A stretch of DNA of 64,000 bases from Paraburkholderia sp. GTDB taxonomy: Bacteria > Pseudomonadota > Gammaproteobacteria > Burkholderiales > Burkholderiaceae. The translations under genes were made by a program, and so were the position numbers. The notes under the pieces were generated by a model. That model searched no databases and was not told where the DNA came from. It saw only the letters and a list, made by a program, of their open reading frames with translations. The stretch lies in contig NZ_JAPWKB010000019.1 of assembly GCF_028283785.1 (NCBI RefSeq), forward strand, positions 206,001-270,000, read 5' to 3'. Position 1 is the first letter of the stretch, and each line of letters opens with the position of its first letter. Shown here one piece after another: positions 16,830-25,860 of the stretch.

Positions 16830-17639
16830 TCAACCGTTCGACCGTCCGCCGATGCCGATCGCCGAAGCGCTCGGTGCGGCGCTCGCGCCGGTCATCGGAC
16901 ACGGCGGCGTAGCCGGCGACGGGCTGGACGCGCTGCCGGACGCGCTCTTGCCCGTGGTCGTGGACATCGCGGCTTGCGGTATCGAATCGAATGCGCGCAC
17001 GGCACCGGCGATCTGCGTGGAGATTTCCTGCACGGCCAGACGATGACCGCCCGCCAGCGCCGCGTAACCGCTCGATACCGGCTCCTGGACCACGCTGCGG
17101 CACGTCATCACGGCCTGACTGCGCAGCGAACGCACGCTCCACACCGCGTCGATCAACGCGTGCGAGCCGGGCCACGATTCGAAGCGCTGCACGTTCATGC
17201 TGACGCGATACGCCGCTTTGCCCGGCGTGTAGGCGGTACCGTAGACGTCGATGGTATTGAGTTGCTGCGTCAGGCTGGCCGACAGCGCGCGACGGATTTC
17301 GTCGCCGGGCAGCGACGCCCAGCGTTCGTCTTCGAGCACTTTCACCTGGGTCGGGCCGGTCTGCACGACCATCTGATTCTTCGCGTCCTGCGGCGGCACA
17401 TCGACCGGCGCGACTTCGATCAGCAGCGACGGATTCGCCGTGTTCGACGCGGCGGCTGCTGTCGGGACGGCCGCGGTCGCGCCCGTCGCGGCGTCGCTGC
17501 CGCTCAGCGTGTAGAAGTTGCTGGGCGGCGACGCGCATGCGGCCAGCGCCAGCACGGCGGCGCATGCGCTCGCGCGCAAGCCCGTGCGGGCCAGCGTCGG
17601 CGGGACGGTCCGTTTGGCGGTCGGGCGGGCAATGGTCAT
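16830..17639 (-). CDS. pqiC: PqiC-family outer-membrane lipoprotein
   Basis: A 269-residue lipoprotein (YmbA/PqiC family) that forms the outer-membrane end of the PqiABC lipid-transport bridge. A long N-region (residues 1-22, Arg/Thr-rich) precedes a hydrophobic stretch and lipobox LAAC with the lipidated Cys at residue 35. SNFYTLSG right after it is the hallmark N-terminus of the mature domain. A Ser/Ala/Pro-rich tail of about 45 residues follows the folded domain and is probably disordered. Its ATG shares one base with the pqiB stop codon (TAATG), so translation is coupled. It is the last gene of the four-gene pqi operon. Confidence 0.9.
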   Translation of the reverse strand: MTIARPTAKRTVPPTLARTGLRASACAAVLALAACASPPSNFYTLSGSDAATGATAAVPTAAAASNTANPSLLIEVAPVDVPPQDAKNQMVVQTGPTQVKVLEDERWASLPGDEIRRALSASLTQQLNTIDVYGTAYTPGKAAYRVSMNVQRFESWPGSHALIDAVWSVRSLRSQAVMTCRSVVQEPVSSGYAALAGGHRLAVQEISTQIAGAVRAFDSIPQAAMSTTTGKSASGSASSPSPATPPCPMTGASAAPSASAIGIGGRSNG

Positions 17640-19291
17640 TATTTATCTCCTGATTTACCGCGCAACAGCGATTCGGGGTGACGTTCCAGATAGTCCGACA
17701 GCGCATTCAGCGATTGCAGCGTGCGCGTCAGTTCCTGAAGCGCCTGATGGACGTCCGATTGCAGCGGCGAATCCTGTTGCAGTGTGGCCTGCGCCGAGCC
17801 GAAGGTCTGCTTCGCGGCGGCGAGCGTGTCGCGCGCTTCCGGTACGACTTCCGTGTCGAGGCGCTTGAACAGCTTGTCGGCGTTGCCGAGCGCACTGTTC
17901 AGGTTGTTGCCGATCTCGTCGAACGGCACCTTGTCGAGCTTCTTCGCGATGTCGGCGACTTGCAGTTGCAGTTCGTCGAGCGTGTTCGGAATGGTCGGCA
18001 GTTCGAGCGGTTCACGCTTCACGTCGACGGTGACCGGCGCCGCCTTCGGGAAGATATCCAGCGCCACGTACAACTGGCTCGTGATCAGGTTGCCGGTACG
18101 CAACTGGCCGCGCAGACCATGCTTGACGAGTTGTTGCAGCAGTTGCTGTCCGGCGAAACTGCCCGGCTCCGGCGCGGTGTCGCGGAAGCGTTTGCCGAGT
18201 CGGTCCGGATACACGTTCATCGTCACCGGCATCGTGAAGCTGCGGGTTTTCGGATCGTAGTCGATGCCGATGTTCGTCACCTGACCAAGCACGATGCCGC
18301 GGAAATCGACCGGCGCGCCGACCGACAGGCCGCGCAGAGACTGGTTGAAGTTCATCACGACGCGCAGCGGTTCGCCGTCCGGTTCGCGCATCGCGTCGGA
18401 TTCGTCGGAGCCGAGACGGAAGGTCATGTTGTTCGCGGCTTGCGGACCCATTGCCTGACCCGGCGGCGACTGGAACGACAAACCGCCGACGAGGACCGTC
18501 GCGAGCGATTGCGTGTTCAGCTTGAAGCCGCTCGAATCGAGACGCAGATCGACGCCGCTGGCGTGCCACCAGCGCGTGTTCGAGCCGACGTACTGGTCGA
18601 ACGGCGCGGACACGAAGACTTGCATCGTCACGCCGGTGCCGTCCTTGTCCAGCGAGAAACCGACCACCTGACCGACCTGCACGCGTCGATAGAACACCGG
18701 CGAGCCGATATCGATCGAGCCCAGCGAATCGCCGTGCAACGTGTACTGATGGCCCTTCTGGTCAGTGGTGATGGGTGGAGGCGTCTCCAGTCCGACGAAG
18801 TCTTTCAGCTCGTCGGGCGAGCGTCCGGCATCGACGCCGATGTACGCGCCGGACAGCAGCGTGCTCAAGCCCGACACGCCGCTCGCGCCGACGCGCGGAC
18901 GCACGACCCAGAAACGCGTGTCCTTGACCGCGAAGTTTTCGGCTTCCTTGGTCAGTTGCACTTCGACCAGCACGCGCGCGAGATTCTTCGACAGACGGAT
19001 GGTTTTCACCGAACCGATATCGACGTCCTTGTACTTGACCTTGGTCTTGCCCGGCTCCAGCCCTTCGGCGCTCGAAAACGAAATCGTGATGGTCGGACCT
19101 TTCTCCGACACCGACTTGATCACGAGCGCGATGCCGATCAGCGCGGCCACCAGCGGTATCACCCAGACCAGCGACGGCAGCCAGCGGCTGCGCGGTTCGA
19201 TCTCCGGATCGGGCAGATTTGGGGGCAACGTGGGTCCGTTCGAATCGTTGCGCGGCGCGTTGGCGGGCGTCGGTCCTTGCGGGCTAGTCAT
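17639..19291 (-). CDS. pqiB: MCE-domain intermembrane transport protein PqiB
   Basis: A 550-residue periplasmic MCE protein anchored by one N-terminal helix (about residues 38-60). Three MCE domains follow, recognisable by repeats of the form GLxxGxxVxYKDVxIGxV (for example SAEGLEPGKTKVKYKDVDIG near residue 85) and GAPVDFRGIVLGQVTNIGID. The C-terminal 120 residues are helical and heptad-rich (LDELQLQVADIAKKLDKV and later Leu-rich segments). In E. coli PqiB this part forms a coiled-coil needle that spans the periplasm. It overlaps pqiA2 by 8 bases upstream and pqiC by 1 base downstream. It probably carries phospholipids between the membranes (family knowledge). Confidence 0.94.
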   Translation of the reverse strand: MTSPQGPTPANAPRNDSNGPTLPPNLPDPEIEPRSRWLPSLVWVIPLVAALIGIALVIKSVSEKGPTITISFSSAEGLEPGKTKVKYKDVDIGSVKTIRLSKNLARVLVEVQLTKEAENFAVKDTRFWVVRPRVGASGVSGLSTLLSGAYIGVDAGRSPDELKDFVGLETPPPITTDQKGHQYTLHGDSLGSIDIGSPVFYRRVQVGQVVGFSLDKDGTGVTMQVFVSAPFDQYVGSNTRWWHASGVDLRLDSSGFKLNTQSLATVLVGGLSFQSPPGQAMGPQAANNMTFRLGSDESDAMREPDGEPLRVVMNFNQSLRGLSVGAPVDFRGIVLGQVTNIGIDYDPKTRSFTMPVTMNVYPDRLGKRFRDTAPEPGSFAGQQLLQQLVKHGLRGQLRTGNLITSQLYVALDIFPKAAPVTVDVKREPLELPTIPNTLDELQLQVADIAKKLDKVPFDEIGNNLNSALGNADKLFKRLDTEVVPEARDTLAAAKQTFGSAQATLQQDSPLQSDVHQALQELTRTLQSLNALSDYLERHPESLLRGKSGDK

Positions 19292-20120
19292 GGTCGGGAT
19301 CCTGAGAGTTTGGGGTGCTGCGTCGCGCGTTCCGGGCGGCGTCGCCGGTCGCGCTGTTGTCGTGAGAATGCGGGGGTGCGTCGGGCGCGTCGGGCGCGTG
19401 CGCTGTCTGCGCGGCGTCCGTCGCGTCAGCGTCGGCGGCTTCGGGATGGGCTTCGGCTTCGTTGCCGGTCGATTCGGCGTGCGCTTCTTCGGGTTCGTCG
19501 AAGCTGGTGCGGACGTTGTCCCAGATCAGGCGCGGATCGAACTGCATCGACGCGAGCATCGTCAGGATCACGACCGAGCCGAACGCGATCGCGCCGGGTC
19601 CGGCGGTGATCACCGCGAGCGAGTTGAAGCGCACCAGCGCCACCGTCAGCGTGACGACGAATACGTCGAGCATCGACCAGCGGCCGATCTTCTCGACGAT
19701 CCGGTACAGCTTGGTGCGCTGTAACGGCCGCCAGCGCGAGCGGCGCTGCGCGGTGATGGTCAGCAGCCCGAGCACGCTGAGCTTGAGCATCGGCACCAGA
19801 ATACTGGCGATGAACACGATCACCGCGAGCGGCCAGTCGCCGGAGGTCCAGAAATAGACGACGCCGCTCATGATCGTGTCGTCTTCCGAACCGATCAGCG
19901 ACGCGGTGTGCATCACCGGCAACAGATTGGCGGGAATGTAGAGCAGCGCGGCCGCGATCAGCAGCGCCCATGTGCGCGTGAGGCTGTCGGGATTGCGCCG
20001 GTGCAGCACGGCGCCGCAACGCCCGCAATGCTGGGTGGTCACGGAGCGGATACGCGGCTCGACCCGTCCGCAAGCGTGACAGGAAACGTAGCCCGCGCGG
20101 GACGCGGTGATGTATTTCAT
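19284..20120 (-). CDS. pqiA: PqiA-like membrane protein, second half
   Basis: A 278-residue inner-membrane protein corresponding to one of the two repeated halves of E. coli PqiA. Near the N-terminus, two CxxC pairs (SCHACGRV and HCGRCGAV) form a zinc-ribbon- or rubredoxin-like knuckle. About four transmembrane helices follow (WALLIAAALLYIPANLLPVM, LAVIVFIASILVPMLKLSVL, SMLDVFVVTLTVALV and VILTMLASM). The last 70 residues are acidic and rich in Ala/Asp/Pro/His repeats, probably disordered. The ATG at 20120 lies 7 bases after the stop of the preceding PqiA-like gene, and the 3' end overlaps pqiB by 8 bases, so all four genes are one tightly packed operon. Confidence 0.9.
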   Translation of the reverse strand: MKYITASRAGYVSCHACGRVEPRIRSVTTQHCGRCGAVLHRRNPDSLTRTWALLIAAALLYIPANLLPVMHTASLIGSEDDTIMSGVVYFWTSGDWPLAVIVFIASILVPMLKLSVLGLLTITAQRRSRWRPLQRTKLYRIVEKIGRWSMLDVFVVTLTVALVRFNSLAVITAGPGAIAFGSVVILTMLASMQFDPRLIWDNVRTSFDEPEEAHAESTGNEAEAHPEAADADATDAAQTAHAPDAPDAPPHSHDNSATGDAARNARRSTPNSQDPDHD

Positions 20121-20127
20121 CCGGCGC

Positions 20128-20919
20128 TCATCCGTTGCGAGGGGCGGCGGCCGGGCCGCCGACGGCGCCTGGGCCGCTCGGGGCCGCAGGCTCGGCTCGA
20201 GTATCGGGCGTATCGGGCGTATCGGGAATCTCGGCGACGTCCGGTTGCATGTCGGCGACGGCGATCGCGGCGCTGTCGGCCGCGGTGCGCGGCGGCACGC
20301 GGCGGCGGCCACCGGCGATTTCGTCGGCGATATCCCACAGCGTGCGGGGATCGAACGCCACGACGACGGCGAACATCAGCGTCAGCACGCCGAACGCGAA
20401 CAGCGCGGCTTCGGGAATCACGCGCGCGAGACTGACCATTTTGACCAGCGTGACCAGCACGCCGAGCATGAACACTTCGATCATGCCCCACGGCCGCACG
20501 AACTGGATGGCGCGCAGCACAGTATTGAAGCCGGGCGGCACGTAGCCCGCGCGGATCGGCATCAGCACGTACAGCAGCGCAACGAGTTCGGTCAGCGGAA
20601 ACAGCAGCGTCGAGCAGAACACCATCACGGCGACGATCTGCATATCCTCGTTCCACAGCGCGATCAACGCGCCGAACAGCGTGGTTTGCGACGTGATGCC
20701 GTTGGTTTCGAGTTCGACGATCGGATAGCCCTGCGCGATCACGAAGGTGATCAGCGCGGCCATTGTCATCGCGGTGACGAGGTCGAGCCGCGCCGACACG
20801 CTGCGATACAACGATGCACCGCAGCGCGGGCAACGCGCGACGGTGCGACGGCCCAGGAGCCGTGGCTTGCGAAACAGCGTGTCGCACTCATGACACGCGA
20901 TCAGATTCTCATGGTCCAT
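20128..20919 (-). CDS. pqiA: PqiA-like membrane protein, first half
   Basis: A 263-residue inner-membrane protein, the first of two separate genes equivalent to the two halves of E. coli PqiA. CxxC pairs are visible at ACHECDTL and RCPRCGAS, followed by about four transmembrane helices and EVFMLGVLVTLVKM. The ATG at 20919 (MDHENLIACHECD) was chosen because family members start just before the first CxxC. A GTG at 20968-20970 would add 17 residues containing another CVTC-type motif and cannot be excluded; neither start has a strong ribosome-binding site. It is the first gene of the pqi operon, and its promoter should lie in the roughly 540-base gap facing the cytochrome b561 gene. Confidence 0.87.
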   Translation of the reverse strand: MDHENLIACHECDTLFRKPRLLGRRTVARCPRCGASLYRSVSARLDLVTAMTMAALITFVIAQGYPIVELETNGITSQTTLFGALIALWNEDMQIVAVMVFCSTLLFPLTELVALLYVLMPIRAGYVPPGFNTVLRAIQFVRPWGMIEVFMLGVLVTLVKMVSLARVIPEAALFAFGVLTLMFAVVVAFDPRTLWDIADEIAGGRRRVPPRTAADSAAIAVADMQPDVAEIPDTPDTPDTRAEPAAPSGPGAVGGPAAAPRNG

Positions 20920-21457
20920 GCGGCAGAAGGGCGAGGCATTGTGGGCGTTACAGGTAACGCAGACGGACACGGCAAGGGCCGGCGAGAAACGTCCAGCAAT
21001 AGTACCAAAGGCAACCCTGAGGATGCGCTAGCACGGGCCAGGCCACGTCGGCAGCAACGGAATGCTCTGGCTTGTCGGACAATGTGTGGCCCCAATTGTT
21101 CAATTTCCGATGCGGCCGGATTCCGGCATGGCGAAGCTGTCCTGCAACAGACTGCATGCCGGCTGTAAGCCCCATGATAGAAGGCGAAGCGATGCGCTCA
21201 CGCGCTTTTCGCGCATGCGGTAGCATGGCGGCCGTGACGTCCGTCACGGGCAAATCGCAGCCGGGGGTGGAGACCGGTCGCACGGCAGTCGGTGGCGGCC
21301 GTGCGAACCCCGCGCGCGACGAAAGGCTTAGAAAGAAAACAGTCCGACCCGACATGCCGGAAACCGCAACGGAATAAGCGGCCTGCCTGTGTCGTTCATA
21401 TGTCGTTAAACCCGGAGGCCGCTTTTCGGCGGGCTCTACAACGTGCGTCGACCCGTC
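20920..21457. other. Divergent intergenic region, pqi operon / cytochrome b561
   Basis: No convincing gene was found here. A 101-codon open frame (21072-21377, plus) has no recognisable domain and atypical composition. A short perfect inverted repeat CCGTGAC-GTCC-GTCACGG lies near 21233-21250, and a TGCGCTCACGCGCTTTTCGCGCA-like dyad (two parts TGCGC and GCGCA) lies just before it. The promoters of both flanking transcription units should be here; none matches consensus well. Confidence 0.6.
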
Positions 21458-22018
21458 ATGGCAATGAGTCCTTCCTTCGGCAGCCGCGAGACTTACACGC
21501 GCACCGCCATCGCGTTTCACTGGCTGATTGCGCTGCTGATCGTGTGCGGCTTCGCACTCGGCTGGGTGATGACCGATATCCCCGGCTTCACGCCCACCAA
21601 GCTCAAATATTTCTCGTGGCACAAATGGATCGGCGTGACGGTGTTCGCGTTGGCAATTTTTCGCATTCTCTGGCGCGCCACCCATGCCGCGCCGCCGATG
21701 CCCCGGCGCATGCCCGTGTGGCAGCGCGGTGCCGCGCACTTCGTGCATTTGCTGCTGTATGTGCTGATGATTGCAATTCCGGCGTCGGGTTATCTGTACA
21801 GCTCGGCGGCGAACGTGCCGGTCGTCTATCTCGGCCTCGTGCCGTTGCCCCGGCTGATTGCGCCCGATCCCGCGCTGAAGGAAATCCTGAAGACGGTTCA
21901 CATCACGCTGAACTACACGCTGCTCGTGCTGGTGATCCTGCACGTGGTGGCCGCGCTCAAGCATCAATGGCTGGACCGCGACGGCTTGCTGTCGCGGATG
22001 ATCCCTTTCATCAAATAA
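21458..22018 (+). CDS. Cytochrome b561 family protein
   Basis: A 186-residue four-helix membrane cytochrome that binds two b hemes and passes electrons between quinone and periplasmic partners. Candidate heme-ligand histidines are in AFHWLIALL (helix 1), SWHKWIGV, HFVHLLLYVLM (helix 3) and VILHVVAALKHQW (helix 4). The ATG at 21458 (MAMSPSFG) is preferred; a GTG at 21443 and an ATG at 21464 are also in frame, and no strong ribosome-binding site separates them. It lies 16 bases upstream of a YceI gene, and a second YceI gene follows, the same association as E. coli yceJ-yceI. Confidence 0.9.
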   Translation: MAMSPSFGSRETYTRTAIAFHWLIALLIVCGFALGWVMTDIPGFTPTKLKYFSWHKWIGVTVFALAIFRILWRATHAAPPMPRRMPVWQRGAAHFVHLLLYVLMIAIPASGYLYSSAANVPVVYLGLVPLPRLIAPDPALKEILKTVHITLNYTLLVLVILHVVAALKHQWLDRDGLLSRMIPFIK

Positions 22019-22034
22019 GGACAAAAGGAAAGAC

Positions 22035-22604
22035 ATGAAGGTTTCGTTCTATCGCTACATGCTGGCCGCGTTTGCGGCGGCTTCGTTGACGGCGGCGGGC
22101 AGTGCGCTCGCTCAGGTCGACGCCACGAAAAGCACCGTCACGGCAACCTCGAAGCAGATGAATGTGCCGGTCGAGGGCAAGTTCGGCAAGTTCAGCGCAC
22201 AGGTGAAGTTCGATCCGGCCAAACCCGCCGACGGCAGCGCGCAATTCACCATCGACACCGGGAGCTACGATCTCGGCGACGAAAGCTACAACGAACAGGT
22301 GCGCGGCAAGGAATGGTTCGACGCGAAGACCTATCCGAGCGCCACCTTCGTCTCCAGCGCGATTGCACCGGCCGGCGGCCCGAACCAGTTCAAGGTGACG
22401 GGCAAGCTGACCATCAAGGGCAAGTCGCAGACGGTCGTGGTGCCGGTCACGGTGACGCAGCAGGGCGCAACCCAGACGTTCGACGGCAGCCTGCCGATCA
22501 AACGCTCGCAATTCGATATCGGTACGGGCGAATGGAAAGATACGTCGGTGGTCGCCGACGAAGTGCTGATCAAGTTTCATATCGTCGCCGCACGCAAATC
22601 GTGA
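22035..22604 (+). CDS. YceI family periplasmic protein
   Basis: A 189-residue secreted lipocalin-like protein. A signal peptide (about residues 1-27, ending ALAQV) precedes a beta-barrel domain with the YceI signatures GKFGKFSAQVKFD, FDAKTYPSATFVS and VTGKLTIKGKSQ. YceI barrels bind isoprenoid-type lipids such as ubiquinone-like molecules in known structures. It follows the cytochrome b561 gene by 16 bases with AAAGGAAAG as ribosome-binding site, so the pair is probably co-transcribed. Function in the cell is not established; a role in quinone or isoprenoid handling with the cytochrome is an inference. Confidence 0.9.
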   Translation: MKVSFYRYMLAAFAAASLTAAGSALAQVDATKSTVTATSKQMNVPVEGKFGKFSAQVKFDPAKPADGSAQFTIDTGSYDLGDESYNEQVRGKEWFDAKTYPSATFVSSAIAPAGGPNQFKVTGKLTIKGKSQTVVVPVTVTQQGATQTFDGSLPIKRSQFDIGTGEWKDTSVVADEVLIKFHIVAARKS

Positions 22605-22704
22605 CATCGTGAAGCAGCGCGTCCGGCATCGATAACCTGGGCCGCGCGCCATCGGCAATGCGTTGCCGGCGCGTGCGGCAGCATGCAATTGCAAGGAGAT
22701 TGAG

Positions 22705-23292
22705 TTGAAAAAGAACCTGTTGATCGCAGTGGGCATCGTAGGTGCAGTGACGGCTTCGGCTTCGTTCGGCGCGTTTGCGGCCGACACCTATATGCTCGAT
22801 CCGACCCACACCTATCCGAGTTTCGAGGCGGATCACTTCGGCGGCCTGTCGGTGTGGCGCGGCAAGTTCACGAAAAGCTCGGGCACGGTGACGCTCGACC
22901 GCGCCGCGAAAACCGGCACGGTGGACGTGACGATCGATCCCGCGTCGGTGCAGACCGGCAACGCGAAGCTCGACGACCATCTGAAGACGCCGGAATTCTT
23001 CGACGTCGCGAAATTCCCGAGCGCCGAATACAAGGGCACGTCGATCCGTTTCGACGGCGACAAGCCGGTCGAAGTGGTCGGCACGCTGACGATGCACGGC
23101 ATCACGAAGCCGCTGAACCTGACCATCGAATCGTTCAAGTGCATGCCGCATCCGATGCTCAAGCGTGAAGTGTGCGGCGTCGAAGCCAGCGCGCATTTCG
23201 ACCGTGGCGATTACGGTATGGAATTCGGCAAGAAGTACGGCTTCAACCTCGACACCAAGCTGCATATCCAGGCCGAAGGCATCAAGCAGTAA
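22705..23292 (+). CDS. YceI family periplasmic protein with TTG start
   Basis: A 195-residue second YceI paralogue. It has a signal peptide MKKNLLIAVGIVGAV continuing to about residue 25 (FGAFAAD), then DPTHTYPSFEADHFGGLS, TPEFFDVAKFPSAEYKG and a C-terminal GKKYGFNLDTKL block. The start must be TTG at 22705: an ideal AAGGAGA sits 6 bases upstream and the codon begins a canonical Lys-Lys signal peptide. The alternative upstream start at 22663 would add 14 Cys/Ala-rich residues with no ribosome-binding site. Divergence from the first YceI is substantial, so they are old paralogues. The gap of 100 bases from the upstream gene may hold its own promoter. A strong terminator follows. Confidence 0.9.
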   Translation: MKKNLLIAVGIVGAVTASASFGAFAADTYMLDPTHTYPSFEADHFGGLSVWRGKFTKSSGTVTLDRAAKTGTVDVTIDPASVQTGNAKLDDHLKTPEFFDVAKFPSAEYKGTSIRFDGDKPVEVVGTLTMHGITKPLNLTIESFKCMPHPMLKREVCGVEASAHFDRGDYGMEFGKKYGFNLDTKLHIQAEGIKQ

Positions 23293-23345
23293 GCGTCGCC
23301 ACGCGGGATTCACGCCGGCGCGCCGCGTCGGCGCATGACCGCCAG

Positions 23346-23381
23346 ACCGCTTCGTTCGCTTTGCGACGAAGCGGTTTTTTT
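23346..23381 (+). terminator. Intrinsic terminator after the YceI pair
   Basis: Ten-base arms ACCGCTTCGT and ACGAAGCGGT with a 10-base loop are followed by seven T on the plus strand. This is a textbook rho-independent terminator closing the cytochrome b561-YceI-YceI unit. Confidence 0.9.
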
Positions 23382-23507
23382 ATCGGCGCGCGTTTTGCGA
23401 CGCCGTGCCGTGCCGCGCCGTCCGGGATGGGTTTTTGCCGCTCGCGTGCTTTTAATTTTTAAGGTACATGTGGCGCATCACAACAAACTTACAGGATGGA
23501 GATCCGC

Positions 23508-24787
23508 ATGCAAGCAACGACGTCCTCGCCGCTCGCGGCAGGCCGAACGGGTTCATGGCGCACGGTGGTCGCGGCATCGATCGGCAACGCGCTCGAATGG
23601 TTCGATCTGGTGGTCTACGGTTTCTTCGCGGTCGTGATCGCGAAGCTGTTTTTTCCGGCGGGCAACGACACGGTGTCGCTGCTCGTGACGCTCGGCACGT
23701 TCGGCGTGGCGTTCTTCATGCGGCCGCTCGGCGCGATCGTGCTGGGCGCGTACGCGGACAGGGCCGGGCGCAAGGCGGCGTTGACGCTGTCCATCCTGCT
23801 GATGATGACCGGCACGCTGGTGATCGCGATCTTGCCGACGTATCAAAGCATCGGCCTCGCCGCGCCGGTGATTCTCGTGCTCGCGCGGCTGATGCAGGGT
23901 TTCTCGGCGGGCGGCGAGTTCGGCAGTGCGACGGCTTTTCTCGCCGAACATATGCCCGAGCGACGCGGCTTTTTCGCGAGCTGGCAGGTTGCGAGCCAAG
24001 GTCTCACGACGCTGCTCGCCGCAGGCTTCGGCGTATTGCTGACGACCCAGCTGAGCGCGGCTCAGATGGCGGCGTGGGGCTGGCGCGTGCCGTTCTTTTT
24101 CGGGCTGCTGATCGGGCCGGTGGCGTGGTACATCCGCACGCAACTCGACGAAACGCCTGAGTTTCTCGCGGTCGAACCGACCCGCACGCCGATCCGCGAC
24201 ACGCTGACCGGGCAAACCGAACGGCTGCTGATCGCAATCGGTACGGTGGTGCTGGGCACGGTGGCGACGTATCTGGTGCTGTTCATGCCGACCTACGGCA
24301 TCAGACAACTGGGACTCGCGCCGTCGGTTGCGTTCACGGCGATCGGGCTGACGGGCGCTATCCAGCTGGTGTTCGCGCCGATCGTCGGACACTGGTCGGA
24401 CCGTTACGGGCGCGTGCGCATCATGCTGCTGCCCGCCGTGTTGCTGCTGGTGCTGATCTACCCGGCGTTCCTGTATCTGATCGCGCATCCCACTTTCGGC
24501 ACCTTGCTGGCGTTGCAGGCGGTCTTCGGTCTGCTGATGACTGGCTATTTCGGATCGCCTTGCCGGGATTGCTGTCGGAGATGTTTCCGGTGCAGACGCG
24601 CACCACCGGCATGTCGCTCGCGTATAACGTCGCGGTGACGATTTTCGGCGGCTTCGGGCCGTTCATCATCGCGTGGTTGATCGGTGCGACCGGCTCGAAA
24701 GCGGCGCCGAGTTTCTACCTGATCTTCGCGGCGATCATCAGTCTGATCGCGTTGCTGATGGCGCGTCGCCGGTTGGGTTTCCGGTAA
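23508..24787 (+). pseudogene. MHS-type MFS metabolite:proton symporter, disrupted by a one-base frameshift
   Basis: A major-facilitator symporter of the metabolite:H+ (MHS; citrate, ketoglutarate, proline-type) family. Family features are GNALEWFDLVVYGFFA at the start and the loop 2-3 signature RPLGAIVLGAYADRAGRKA. The frame breaks near 24553: up to there it reads ...LMTGYFG, and from 24554 a frame shifted by one continues IALPGLLSEMFPVQTRTTG through the last helices to RRRLGFR. Adding one base after 24553 restores a 426-residue protein of normal family length, so this is either a recent inactivating deletion or a sequencing/assembly error. The unrepaired product would end at 24638 after 376 residues with a scrambled C-terminus. 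The ATG at 23508 follows GGATGGAG. The substrate is unknown. Confidence 0.85.
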
Positions 24788-24830
24788 TCCGACGCGCACA
24801 TGCCGGGCTCGATTCCGGCGTTGAAATGCA

Positions 24831-24863
24831 AAAGGCCGGTTCGACAGAACCGGCCTTTTTTTA
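24831..24863. terminator. Bidirectional intrinsic terminator, MFS / secF
   Basis: Arms AAAGGCCGGTTC and GAACCGGCCTTT with loop GACA are flanked by a T-run on the plus strand (CCTTTTTTTAT) and an A-run on the other side. It lies between the convergent symporter gene and secF and can serve both. Confidence 0.92.
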
Positions 24864-24891
24864 TGCGCGAGCGTGGACTACGCGTGCGCGA

Positions 24892-25842
24892 TCAGACTTG
24901 CGCGCCGGCGTTAGGATCGTCCGGATCGTGACGTTCTTTCTTGTCTTTCACCAGATCTTCACGCTTGACGCCGAACCACATCGCCAGCGCCGCCGCGACG
25001 AACACCGACGAGTAGATACCGAACAGAATACCGACCGTCAGCGCGAGCGCGAAGTAGTGCAGCGTCGGACCGCCGAACAGGAACATCGACAGCACCATCA
25101 TCTGCGTACAACCGTGCGTGATGATCGTGCGCGACATCGTGCTGGTGATCGCGTGGTTGATGACTTCCATGACCGTCATCTTGCGTTCGCGTTTGAAGGT
25201 CTCGCGAATCCGGTCGAAGATAACCACGGATTCGTTCACCGAGTAGCCGAGCACCGCGAGCACCGCAGCCAGCACCGACAGCGAGAACTCCCACTGGAAG
25301 AACGCGAAGAAGCCGAGAATGATCACCACGTCGTGCAGGTTGGCGATCACGCCGGCCACCGCATACTTCCATTCGAAGCGGAACGACAGATAGATCACGA
25401 TGCCGGCGACCACGCACGCGAGCGCGAGCAGGCCGTCGGTGGCGAGTTCCTTGCCGACCTGCGGTCCGACGAACTCGACGCGCTGCAATTTCACCGACGC
25501 GTCTTGCGACTTCAGGCCGTCCATCACCTGATCGCTCTGCTGCGCCGAGGTCAAGCCCTGCTTCAGCGGCAAACGGATCAGCACGTCGCGCGAGGTGCCG
25601 AAGTTCTGTACCTGCGCATCGGCGTAACCCATCTTGCCGAGCGAATCGCGCAGCGGTTCGAGCGGCACCGCGTTCGGATACTGCACTTCGATGACCGTGC
25701 CACCGGTGAATTCCACCGACAGATGCAGCCCGCGATGCAGCAGGAAAAACACGGCGAGGATAAACGTCAGCAGCGAGATCGCGTTGAACACCAACGCGCG
25801 CTGCATGAACGGAATGTCTTTACGAATGCGGAAAAATTCCAT
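24892..25842 (-). CDS. secF: Protein translocase subunit SecF
   Basis: A 316-residue RND-like inner-membrane protein. With SecD it uses the proton-motive force to pull exported proteins out of the SecYEG channel on the periplasmic side. A first helix (about residues 15-38) precedes the periplasmic P4 domain starting with SVEFTGGTVIEVQYP. Five further helices follow, with the SecF signature VLGYSVNESVVIFDRIRE and MSRTIITHG. The C-terminus is charged and cytoplasmic. It is the third gene of a yajC-secD-secF unit, 18 bases after secD. Confidence 0.97.
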   Translation of the reverse strand: MEFFRIRKDIPFMQRALVFNAISLLTFILAVFFLLHRGLHLSVEFTGGTVIEVQYPNAVPLEPLRDSLGKMGYADAQVQNFGTSRDVLIRLPLKQGLTSAQQSDQVMDGLKSQDASVKLQRVEFVGPQVGKELATDGLLALACVVAGIVIYLSFRFEWKYAVAGVIANLHDVVIILGFFAFFQWEFSLSVLAAVLAVLGYSVNESVVIFDRIRETFKRERKMTVMEVINHAITSTMSRTIITHGCTQMMVLSMFLFGGPTLHYFALALTVGILFGIYSSVFVAAALAMWFGVKREDLVKDKKERHDPDDPNAGAQV

Positions 25843-25860
25843 GTTCCTGATCTCCGGGGC

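Noticed and set aside
21072..21377. A 101-codon plus-strand frame before the cytochrome b561 gene as a gene
   Set aside because: No ribosome-binding site or recognisable family, and composition unlike neighbours; probably chance in the promoter region.
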